Shown here in pieces: positions 52,351-59,839 of a stretch of 64,000 nucleotides of DNA. Positions within the stretch are counted from its first letter, which is position 1; each line of letters opens with the position of its first letter. The translations under genes and the position numbers were made by a program. The notes beneath the pieces are model-generated. The model saw only the letters and a list, made by a program, of their open reading frames with translations, did no database searches and had not been told where the DNA came from. Source of the stretch: SIG455 sp045589495 (lineage in GTDB: Bacteria; Bacillota; Clostridia; UMGS1810); the NCBI GenBank assembly GCA_045589495.1, contig JAZNPF010000048.1, positions 37,968 through 101,967 on the forward strand. Direction: 5' to 3'.

Positions 52351-52647
52351 TTATCTGAACATTCTGCTCAATATCCCAGCCGTTTTTGCTTTCTTGGTTT
52401 CCACATAATCTATGCCGTCTATTTCTCCCTCTAAAGAAACCTCGCCGATTTCAACACTTAATTTGTTTATATGAAGCCCCGAACCTTTTATAAGAAGTCC
52501 GCCCATATCGGTATGCAGAATAATTTCATCTTCATTAAAACTTTCAACGTCGCATACACCCGAAACGCTTAATTTGCGGCGGTTTTCCATAATAAGATTA
52601 TGAGGTGTTTCTGTTTTTACAGTGCGGATAATTTTTTTCTCTTCCAT
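52351..52647 (-). CDS. yabP: Sporulation protein YabP
   Basis: 98 residues. The YabP/YqfC-type core TPHNLIMENRRKLSVSGV is followed by VESFNEDEIILHTDMGGLLIKG and a LSVEIGEVSLEGEIDGI segment. Cytoplasmic, required for spore cortex in relatives. AAAAGGAG precedes the ATG. First gene of the yab block, beginning after the pncB terminator; no sigma-A promoter is obvious, so a sporulation sigma (sigma-E) is expected. Confidence 0.94.
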   Translation of the reverse strand: MEEKKIIRTVKTETPHNLIMENRRKLSVSGVCDVESFNEDEIILHTDMGGLLIKGSGLHINKLSVEIGEVSLEGEIDGIDYVETKKAKTAGILSRMFR

Positions 52648-52680
52648 GGCAATTCTCCTTTTAATTATGTATAAAAATCA

Positions 52681-52716
52681 AAAAATCCTATGTCATAATA
52701 TATGACACAGGATTTT
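52681..52716 (-). terminator. Terminator of the pncB unit
   Basis: Stem AAAATCCTGTGTCATA / TATGACATAGGATTTT with one mismatch, 12 nt after the pncB stop. Confidence 0.82.
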
Positions 52717-52727
52717 AATTTATGATA

Positions 52728-54170
52728 TTATTTACTGTTTTTGCTGAGTAGTTCATGCTTTATCTTCCAAAGCGCAGGTGAAAGGTCTACATAATATTTA
52801 TGCGGATTTTCAAAACGCTTGACCTCGTCCCAGAGTGTATCTATCTGTGCTTTGCAGAACGAACGTATAGACTCAACAGACGGAGATTCATATACGCACT
52901 CGCCTTTTTCAAACACGGGCACAAGCAGTTCTTTTACATAATAATCTTCCACCGTCTTTCGTTTCCAAGTATGTTCAGGATCGAAAATCTCATAAGGCGA
53001 ACCGTCTGGAGCATCTTCATCTGCTAAAGTAAGCACATCGCCGATAGCCTTGCCGGTGGCATTTTCATAAAGCCTGAAAATCTTTTTATTGCATGGTGTT
53101 GTTATTTTTGCAGTATTTTCAGAAATCTTTATTTTAGGGATTTCCTCTCCGTCTTTATATACGGCAGCAAGTTTATATACACCGCCGAAAACAGGTTCAG
53201 AACTTGATGTTATAAGTCTTTCTCCTACACCGAAAACGTCTATCGGAGCACCCTGACGAAGAAGGTCACGGATTATATATTCGTCCAGAGAATTTGTTGC
53301 AGTGATTTTACAATCACGCATACCGTTTTTATCAAGTTCAGCACGTATTTTTTTTGAAAGATACGTGATATCCCCTGAATCAATACGCACCCCTGCGGGT
53401 CGGTGTCCTTTGGCAATAAGTTCTTCTTTAAACACCTTTATGGCGTTCGGAAGCCCTGATTTTAACACATTATACGTATCTATCAAAAGAGTGCAGTTAT
53501 CAGGATATGTGTTTGCATAAGCCTTAAATGCATCATATTCGCTGTCAAACATCTGTACCCAACTGTGCGCCATTGTGCCAAGTGCCGGGATTGAATAGTT
53601 TTTGTCAGCAATCGTGCAAGCTGTACCAATACAACCGCCTATATATGCAGCACGCGCACCATTGATTGCACCAGTTACACCCTGTGCACGGCGCGAACCA
53701 AACTCCATAACAGGTCTGCCCTCGGCAGAACGCACTATTCTGTTGGCTTTTGTGGCAATAAGGCTCTGATGGTTTATGGTAAGCAGAATCATCGTTTCCA
53801 CAAACTGTGCCTGAATGGCAGGGCCTATAACCTTAACTATAGGCTCGTTCGGAAATATCGGTACGCCCTCTTCAACTGCCCACACATCACAACAGAATTT
53901 GAAATTACGGATATACTCCAAAAACTCTTCCGAAAAAAGTTTCTTTGAACGGAAATAGTCTATATCGCTATCTTCAAATTTAAGTTCTTTAATATAATCA
54001 ATAAGTTGTTTTAGTCCGCCCATAATGGCAAATCCACCATTGTCAGGAACTTTTCTGAAAAACATATCATAGCATACGATGTTATCCTTGAAACCATGTT
54101 CAAAATAACCATTTGCCATAGTCATTTCATAAAAATCCATAAGCATGGTAAGGTTTTTTGTTGCGTTCAC
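52728..54170 (-). CDS. pncB: Nicotinate phosphoribosyltransferase
   Basis: 480 residues from GTG 54170 (GGAGTGATATAA upstream, inside the end of the previous gene). Converts nicotinate to nicotinate mononucleotide for NAD salvage. NGYFEHGFKDNIVCYDMFFR near the N-terminus, EFGSRRAQG near 155-163, and RIDSGDITYLSKKIR near 270 are typical. The C-terminal cluster YVKELLVPVFEKGE is intact. It partners functionally with nadE at 21.4-22.1 kb; nadD is not here. Confidence 0.95.
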   Translation of the reverse strand: MNATKNLTMLMDFYEMTMANGYFEHGFKDNIVCYDMFFRKVPDNGGFAIMGGLKQLIDYIKELKFEDSDIDYFRSKKLFSEEFLEYIRNFKFCCDVWAVEEGVPIFPNEPIVKVIGPAIQAQFVETMILLTINHQSLIATKANRIVRSAEGRPVMEFGSRRAQGVTGAINGARAAYIGGCIGTACTIADKNYSIPALGTMAHSWVQMFDSEYDAFKAYANTYPDNCTLLIDTYNVLKSGLPNAIKVFKEELIAKGHRPAGVRIDSGDITYLSKKIRAELDKNGMRDCKITATNSLDEYIIRDLLRQGAPIDVFGVGERLITSSSEPVFGGVYKLAAVYKDGEEIPKIKISENTAKITTPCNKKIFRLYENATGKAIGDVLTLADEDAPDGSPYEIFDPEHTWKRKTVEDYYVKELLVPVFEKGECVYESPSVESIRSFCKAQIDTLWDEVKRFENPHKYYVDLSPALWKIKHELLSKNSK

Positions 54171-54175
54171 TTATA

Positions 54176-54451
54176 TCACTCCTCCAGAGCGTCTTTAAGC
54201 CAGAATTCTGCTATATCCATAGCGTTGAACATACCTTCACGTTCAGCAGTTTTTAAAATACGCATACCCTGCATAAGTGCAATCTGTATATTACCTGCTA
54301 CCTCTACACCCTCTACAGTATCCATATTAAGCGCTGTCAACTGTACATAATATGGATCAGCAATATTTCCGTAAATCATGGTGTTGCCTCTGCAGATAAG
54401 GGGCTGGCCCTGATATGTTACATAATTATAACCTTCTTTTTTTGCAGCCAT
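54176..54451 (-). CDS. Conserved small protein of unknown function coupled to pncB
   Basis: 91 residues. Starts MAAKKEGYNYVTYQGQPLI and contains GNTMIYGNIADPYYVQL, then a helical C-terminal half (EREGMFNAMDIAEFWLKDAL). I recall similar small proteins in Clostridia but know no name or function. AAAAGGAG precedes the ATG. Its TGA is 5 nt before the GTG of pncB, so the two are probably coupled. A sigma-A promoter lies at 54496-54524. Confidence 0.75.
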   Translation of the reverse strand: MAAKKEGYNYVTYQGQPLICRGNTMIYGNIADPYYVQLTALNMDTVEGVEVAGNIQIALMQGMRILKTAEREGMFNAMDIAEFWLKDALEE

Positions 54452-54495
54452 TTTATATATCTCCTTTTAACATTATATATTTATCCATTATACCC

Positions 54496-54524
54496 ATTTT
54501 ATCACAATTAAAAATGGTTGTAAA
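54496..54524 (-). promoter_or_regulatory. Sigma-A promoter of the small gene-pncB unit
   Basis: On the minus strand, TTTACA (54524-54519), 17-nt spacer, TAAAAT (54501-54496). Confidence 0.68.
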
Positions 54525-54580
54525 TACAAAAAATCAAAAAACAAGAGCAAACCGTTAAGATTTGCCCTTGTAAATTACAT

Positions 54581-56068
54581 TTATTCCATGTTTTTAAGTG
54601 AACGGATTATACCCTGTGCAATACCCCAGGCAGCATCCTCCTGCCAGGACGGGTCTATCATTTTTTCAGTATCTTCCGGATTGGTTAAAAATCCGAGTTC
54701 AACCAATGCGGCAGGCATTTCGGTCCATTTAAGCACCGCAAGTCCCGGACGTTCTCTGACACCTCTGTCAAGCATATCGGCAACATCCACCATATACACA
54801 AGAATGTTTTCTGCCAATTCTTTTGATGTTATTCCGTACTCGGTCTTTTCGTCGGTATCATAATAAAGAACCTCCGTACCATTAGCGGTGGGAACACCGT
54901 CTACAGAATTACTATGTATACTTACAAAAAGTGTTGCCTCGGCATCATTGGCAATAAACGCAATATCTTCAAGTTCTATAAACTCGTCAACATCTCGAGT
55001 CATCATTACATTGACGCCCTCGTTATATAAGTATCTGTAAGTTTTAAGTGCTACGGCAAGGTTTATATCTTTTTCCTTTATAGCAACCTCATCATCTTCG
55101 TCGTATATAATTTCGCCCTCTTCGTCTCTGCCGAGCGCTCCCGGATCTTTGCCGCCATGTCCTGCATCTATCACAACAAGGGGACCTTTTCCGCTTGGGT
55201 TTTTCTTAGGTCCCGTACGGTCAAGCGGCTTTCTTTCTTCCTCTTTTTGTGTTGTATCATTATCTTCTTTATCGTCTTTTCCGTCATCCTTTTCGGTATC
55301 AGTTTTATCGTCTTCTTTTTGCATATCTACTTTCGTTTTGGATGTTCCTACTATAATACTGAATTTATCGTGCCCCGTTTTTACCAGTTTATATGGCTGT
55401 TCGGCGGTGCACTCTATAACAATTCTGTAATAGCCGTCGTGGTTAGCCCACCGAACCTGCTTGATAAATCCAGAATCCACAGTTATTTTATCGTCATGAC
55501 CTTCAAATTTAGCCTTTTTAAAATCAAGAACTATTCGATATGGCTCTTTCAACGTAAAAATATCAGGTTCTTCGTATTCGGACAGTTTGATATTTAACAA
55601 ATTATCATTTTCAGTTTCTTCTATATCTATACTCTCTATCGAGCCGTCAGATTTTTCATCAATTAAAACGTTTCTGTTTTTATCGTCCCACTCAACTTTA
55701 TAATCAAAAGTTTCACCTATGAAACGTACAGGTATCATTGTGCGGTCATTTATAAGTTTTGCAGGAACATCAAGTTTTTTCGTTTTCCCGTTTACTAAAA
55801 CTTCTTTCTCTCCAATGGTTAAAAGTATTTCCATATCGTCTTTTAAAACCGTTACCAGTTTAAGTTTTCCGTTCCAACTGACATCTGCACCCATTCCGCC
55901 CTCTGATATGGCACGCACGGGAACTAAAGTTCTTCCATCCTCTATAACAGGGGCAACATCGCAGGAAATTTCTTCGCCAAACATATATAATCCAATGCTG
56001 TCAGCACTTACGCATATACACGCAAGCAGGCAGCACATTAAAATTGCAAATAATACAAACTTCCTCAT
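54581..56068 (-). CDS. N-acetylmuramoyl-L-alanine amidase with copper-amine-oxidase-N and AMIN domains
   Basis: 495 residues. Signal peptide (1-22), a copper amine oxidase N-terminal-like domain (about 27-137, RTLVPVRAISEGG and RTMIPVRFIGE), an AMIN domain (about 145-240), an acidic Asp/Lys linker (250-280), and an Amidase_3 domain (297-495). Zinc ligands His304 (DAGHGG), Glu332 and His385 (SIHSN), and catalytic Glu457 (ALVELGF), are all present. Cuts the amide bond between MurNAc and the stem peptide outside the cell. GGAGGTGA precedes the ATG, and an extended -10 (TGGTATAAT) lies about 50-60 nt upstream. Confidence 0.95.
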   Translation of the reverse strand: MRKFVLFAILMCCLLACICVSADSIGLYMFGEEISCDVAPVIEDGRTLVPVRAISEGGMGADVSWNGKLKLVTVLKDDMEILLTIGEKEVLVNGKTKKLDVPAKLINDRTMIPVRFIGETFDYKVEWDDKNRNVLIDEKSDGSIESIDIEETENDNLLNIKLSEYEEPDIFTLKEPYRIVLDFKKAKFEGHDDKITVDSGFIKQVRWANHDGYYRIVIECTAEQPYKLVKTGHDKFSIIVGTSKTKVDMQKEDDKTDTEKDDGKDDKEDNDTTQKEEERKPLDRTGPKKNPSGKGPLVVIDAGHGGKDPGALGRDEEGEIIYDEDDEVAIKEKDINLAVALKTYRYLYNEGVNVMMTRDVDEFIELEDIAFIANDAEATLFVSIHSNSVDGVPTANGTEVLYYDTDEKTEYGITSKELAENILVYMVDVADMLDRGVRERPGLAVLKWTEMPAALVELGFLTNPEDTEKMIDPSWQEDAAWGIAQGIIRSLKNME

Positions 56069-56203
56069 ACTTCACCTCCGAAAATGTGATAATAGCACGC
56101 TACCATTATACCATATTATTCGACATTTTTTTGAGGCAGTTTGTTTTTGTAATGTAATTTTAACGTGTATGTCATATAAAATATAATTTTGATTCTCTTT
56201 CTA

Positions 56204-56232
56204 TTGATTTTTCAGCCGGATATTGATAAAAT
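56204..56232 (+). promoter_or_regulatory. Sigma-A promoter of ruvCAB
   Basis: TTGATT, 17-nt spacer, TAAAAT, 29 nt before the ruvC start. No LexA-type box was recognised in the 56069-56261 interval. Confidence 0.66.
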
Positions 56233-56261
56233 AGAGTTAGTATTAAAAGAGAGGTTTTAAT

Positions 56262-56753
56262 ATGCGAATTTTAGGTATAGACCCCGGCTTCGCCATAGTC
56301 GGTTGCGGAATAGTGGATTACACCGGAAATAAATTCTCTGTTGTCGATTACCGCGCCATAACAACAAAAGCCGGTGAGAAACTTGAAAACAGGCTTAAAT
56401 CTATATACGACGACCTGTGCGAACTTATTGACACCTACAAGCCGGAATGTGTAGCAGTGGAAGAACTTTTCTTCAACACTAACGCAAAAACGGCTATTCA
56501 GGTAGGTCAGGCAAGGGGTGTTATTCTGCTGGCAGCAGTAAACAAAGGACTTACCGTGGCAGAGTATACACCGCTTCAGGTTAAGCAGGCAGTTGTCGGC
56601 TACGGCAGAGCAGAAAAAATCCAGGTACAGCAAATGGTTAAAAGTATTCTGAACTTAAAAGCCATTCCTAAACCTGATGACGTCGCAGATGGTCTGGCTC
56701 TTGCGGTTTGCCATGCACATTCCTACAGAATAGGGGGATTATTCAATGTTTAG
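56262..56753 (+). CDS. ruvC: Holliday junction endonuclease RuvC
   Basis: 163 residues. Resolves Holliday junctions. The RNase H-like core has Asp7 in LGIDPG, Glu67 or 68 in AVEELFFNTN, and the C-terminal acidic pair in KPDDVADGLALAVCHA. GAGAGG precedes the ATG. The last 8 nt overlap ruvA. Confidence 0.97.
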   Translation: MRILGIDPGFAIVGCGIVDYTGNKFSVVDYRAITTKAGEKLENRLKSIYDDLCELIDTYKPECVAVEELFFNTNAKTAIQVGQARGVILLAAVNKGLTVAEYTPLQVKQAVVGYGRAEKIQVQQMVKSILNLKAIPKPDDVADGLALAVCHAHSYRIGGLFNV

Positions 56754-57345
56754 TTATATAACCGGAAAAGTTGCCGAAAAAACCGCCAACTTTGTTGTGG
56801 TAGACGTAAACGGTGTGGGTTTTAAAATTTATACATCGCTCAATACTTTGCAGGACGCTTCGGTTGTGTCTGGTGAGAAAGCAACTTTTTATACATATCT
56901 GTACATAAAAGAAGGTATTATGGACTTGTACGGATTTTCTTCAAAAGAAGAACTTACATTATTTGAATTGCTTATATCAGTATCGGGTGTAGGCGCAAAA
57001 GGTGCTACGGCAGTGCTTTCTGTTGCCACCCCATCTAAACTGGCGCTCAGCATAGTAACGGGTGATATTGCAACTATTAAACAGGCATCAGGCATTGGCA
57101 CAAAAACTGCACAGAGAATATCTCTGGAACTTAAAGACAAGATTAAAAATGAAAGCCTCGTATCTGACGCAACAGACGCATTTGAACAGGTTGCTCCGGT
57201 TGATGCTTCTGCACAAAGCGAGGCTGTAAGTGCACTTATGGTACTCGGCTACAGTGCAAACGAAGCACAGAAAGCCGTTGCATCAGTAGGTAATGTAGGA
57301 AATGTTGAAGAAATAGTTAAACTTGCACTTAAAAAACTGTTTTAA
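56746..57345 (+). CDS. ruvA: Holliday junction branch-migration subunit RuvA
   Basis: 199 residues. Binds the junction and loads RuvB. It has the N-terminal OB fold (FSYITGKV), then helix-hairpin-helix motifs around SGVGAKGATAVLS and ASGIGTKTAQRISLELKDK. The C-terminal three-helix domain (155-199) contacts RuvB. Translation coupled to ruvC; GGGGGA lies just before its ATG. Confidence 0.97.
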   Translation: MFSYITGKVAEKTANFVVVDVNGVGFKIYTSLNTLQDASVVSGEKATFYTYLYIKEGIMDLYGFSSKEELTLFELLISVSGVGAKGATAVLSVATPSKLALSIVTGDIATIKQASGIGTKTAQRISLELKDKIKNESLVSDATDAFEQVAPVDASAQSEAVSALMVLGYSANEAQKAVASVGNVGNVEEIVKLALKKLF

Positions 57346-57360
57346 TACGGGAGATAAGTT

Positions 57361-58365
57361 ATGGATTTAGATGAAAGAATTGTAACCGGCGAAGTGCTTG
57401 CAGAGGACGGAGAAGCAGAATCAGGTCTTCGGCCAAGAGTTTTAAGCGAATATGTCGGACAGGACAAAGTGAAGGAAAACTTAAAAATATACATAGAAGC
57501 CGCAAAAAGCCGCAATGACGCACTTGACCATGTACTTCTCTACGGCCCTCCGGGGTTGGGAAAAACTACGCTTGCAAACATCATTGCAAACGAGATGGGT
57601 GTGAACTTACGTATAACGAGCGGTCCGGCAATTGAGAAACCGGGCGATCTAGCGGCGCTTCTTACCAATCTTTCAGAACACGATGTATTGTTTATAGACG
57701 AAATCCACAGGTTAAGCCATAGTGTTGAAGAAGTTTTATATCCGGCAATGGAAGATTTTGCACTTGATATAATTATTGGAAAAGGGCCGAGCGCACGTTC
57801 AATCAGGCTTGATTTGCCAAAATTTACGCTTGTCGGTGCTACCACAAAAGCAGGTAATATGACATCCCCTCTGCGTGACCGTTTCGGCGTTATATCACGT
57901 CTTGATTTATACACGCCGACACAACTTGCTGACATCGTCAAACGCAGTGCTAACATACTCGGTGTCAAAATTGAAGAAGACGGTGCGGCAGAGATTGCAT
58001 CACGCTCACGCGGAACACCAAGAATTGCAAACCGACTGCTCCGCAGAGTGCGTGACTTTGCACAGGTTAAATATGATGGAGTAATAACAAAAGAGGTTGC
58101 TGATGCCGCTCTTACACGAATTGAAGTTGACAAAATCGGATTAGATGCTACCGACAGTAATATGATACGCACAATGATACGCAATTTTGGAGGAGGTCCC
58201 GTTGGTCTTGACACATTAGCGGCTACCATTGGCGAAGACGCAACCACTATTGAAGATGTTTACGAACCATATCTTCTGCAATTAGGTTTTATAAACAGAA
58301 CTCCAAAAGGCAGAGTAGTTTCAAAACTCGCTTATGAGCATTTTGACATTCCGTTTGAAAAGTAA
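57361..58365 (+). CDS. ruvB: Holliday junction ATPase RuvB
   Basis: 334 residues. AAA+ motor that drives branch migration. RPRVLSEYVGQDKVKENL starts the domain, Walker A GPPGLGKT is near 61-68, Walker B IDEIHR near 111-116, and the sensor ATTKAG near 160-165. The C-terminal winged helix ends LGFINRTPKGRV. CGGGAG precedes the ATG, 15 nt after ruvA. Confidence 0.98.
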   Translation: MDLDERIVTGEVLAEDGEAESGLRPRVLSEYVGQDKVKENLKIYIEAAKSRNDALDHVLLYGPPGLGKTTLANIIANEMGVNLRITSGPAIEKPGDLAALLTNLSEHDVLFIDEIHRLSHSVEEVLYPAMEDFALDIIIGKGPSARSIRLDLPKFTLVGATTKAGNMTSPLRDRFGVISRLDLYTPTQLADIVKRSANILGVKIEEDGAAEIASRSRGTPRIANRLLRRVRDFAQVKYDGVITKEVADAALTRIEVDKIGLDATDSNMIRTMIRNFGGGPVGLDTLAATIGEDATTIEDVYEPYLLQLGFINRTPKGRVVSKLAYEHFDIPFEK

Positions 58366-58375
58366 TATAACAGAC

Positions 58376-58411
58376 AAAAAGGTTGTGACATTTAATGTCA
58401 CAACCTTTTTT
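58376..58411. terminator. Bidirectional terminator between ruvB and trpB
   Basis: Perfect stem AAAAAGGTTGTGACA / TGTCACAACCTTTTT with a 5-nt loop. Confidence 0.9.
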
Positions 58412-58419
58412 ATTTTATG

Positions 58420-59607
58420 TTATTTTTTATTGAGTATTTCAAGAACCTGATGAACGTCTTTATCGCCACGGCCTGAAAGGTTTATTACCAATATTTTATC
58501 TTTTTCAAGCGTTGGAGCAAGTTTTACGGCATAAGCAACTGCGTGTGAACTTTCAAGCGCAGGGATAATTCCCTCTTCTTCACAAAGCAGACAGAACGCA
58601 TCAAGCGCTTCTTCGTCTGTAACAGTTACATACTGCGCTCTGCCACTATCTTTGTAAAAACTATGTTCCGGACCTACACCGGGATAGTCGAGTCCGGCAG
58701 ATACAGAGTACGCAGGCAACGGTTCACCGTTCTCGTCCTGAAGCACATACGATTTAAACCCATGGAGTATACCTGGAGTTCCGGCACACAATGTGGCTGC
58801 GTGCATTCCGGTTTCAAGACCCTTTCCGGCAGGCTCTATACCGATAAGTGCAGTTTTTTCATCATAAAAAGGTGCGAACATACCAATGGAGTTACTTCCG
58901 CCGCCAATACAAGCAAGAACATAGTCCGGAAGTACACCCTCTGCCTCTTTTGACTGTTCAATAGTTTCTTCGCCTATAACAGACTGGAAGAATTTAACCA
59001 TCTGTGGATATGGGTCTGGGCCTACAGCCGAACCAATCATATAATAAGTATCTTTATAATTAGCCGCAAGGTCCGCCAAAGCAACGTCTATAGCATCTTT
59101 CAAAGTTTTTGTACCCTGAGTTACAGAAACCACATTTGCGCCAAGCAATTTCATACGGAAAACGTTAAGTTCCTGACGGCGTATATCTTCCTCGCCCATA
59201 TAAACTATACATTCCATATTAAACATTGCACAAGCGGTCGCTGTTGCAACACCGTGCTGACCTGCTCCGGTTTCTGCAATTACTCTTTTTTTGCCAAGAC
59301 GTCTTGCAAGAAGTACCTGACCGATTGCATTATTGATTTTATGAGAACCGGTATGATTAAGGTCTTCACGTTTAAGATAGATTTTAGCACCGCCAAGGCG
59401 TTCTGTTAAACGACGTGCAAAATACAGCGGTGTAGGTCTGCCAACATACGCGTGCAGGTAATCTTTGAATTCCGCCGAAAAAGACGGATCATTTTTACAC
59501 TTTAAAAATTCTTCTCTTATTTCAGCCATAACGGGTTTGAGTTCGTCTGAAACAAAAACACCGCCATGCTCACCGAAGAATCCGTGTTCATCGGGAAAAT
59601 TTATCAT
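58420..59607 (-). CDS. trpB: Tryptophan synthase beta chain
   Basis: 395 residues, standard TrpB1 type. PLP enzyme joining indole and serine to tryptophan. The PLP lysine lies in NHTGSHKINN (near 82-91), with ETGAGQHG (near 109-116) and the phosphate cup CIGGGSNSIG (near 231-240). The C-terminal NLSGRGDKD is intact. GGAGAG precedes the ATG. It stands alone; trpA and other trp genes are absent here. Confidence 0.97.
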   Translation of the reverse strand: MINFPDEHGFFGEHGGVFVSDELKPVMAEIREEFLKCKNDPSFSAEFKDYLHAYVGRPTPLYFARRLTERLGGAKIYLKREDLNHTGSHKINNAIGQVLLARRLGKKRVIAETGAGQHGVATATACAMFNMECIVYMGEEDIRRQELNVFRMKLLGANVVSVTQGTKTLKDAIDVALADLAANYKDTYYMIGSAVGPDPYPQMVKFFQSVIGEETIEQSKEAEGVLPDYVLACIGGGSNSIGMFAPFYDEKTALIGIEPAGKGLETGMHAATLCAGTPGILHGFKSYVLQDENGEPLPAYSVSAGLDYPGVGPEHSFYKDSGRAQYVTVTDEEALDAFCLLCEEEGIIPALESSHAVAYAVKLAPTLEKDKILVINLSGRGDKDVHQVLEILNKK

Positions 59608-59665
59608 AGTTATCTCTCCGTTTATATATATTAAATGTTTGTGTTTTTAAAAACATTACCTATAT

Positions 59666-59694
59666 ATTATATTTCAGTTAAGCCGATTTGTCAA
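59666..59694 (-). promoter_or_regulatory. Sigma-A promoter of trpB
   Basis: On the minus strand, TTGACA (59694-59689), 17-nt spacer, TATAAT (59671-59666). The leader is about 50 nt, too short for a T-box. Confidence 0.82.
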
Positions 59695-59789
59695 CCATAG
59701 CCAAAGCAAAATAATTTGAAATAAGCAATAAAAATACATAGTCAAAACTGATATGTCATCATTATCGTTGATTTGTTTCATGCAAAATG

Positions 59790-59821
59790 AAAAAGAAGAG
59801 CACAGATGTGCTCTTCTTTTT
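59790..59821 (-). terminator. Terminator of the SLH surface-protein gene
   Basis: Perfect 14-bp stem AAAAAGAAGAGCAC / GTGCTCTTCTTTTT with a 4-nt loop, 18 nt after the stop. Nothing else is seen from 59695 to 59789. Confidence 0.88.
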
Positions 59822-59839
59822 AACGGATAACCGTTTTAA

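Noticed and set aside
57540..58247. A 235-codon frame antisense to ruvB
   Set aside because: It is a shadow of ruvB codon usage; Ser/Arg/Pro-rich with no start signals, while ruvB is complete.
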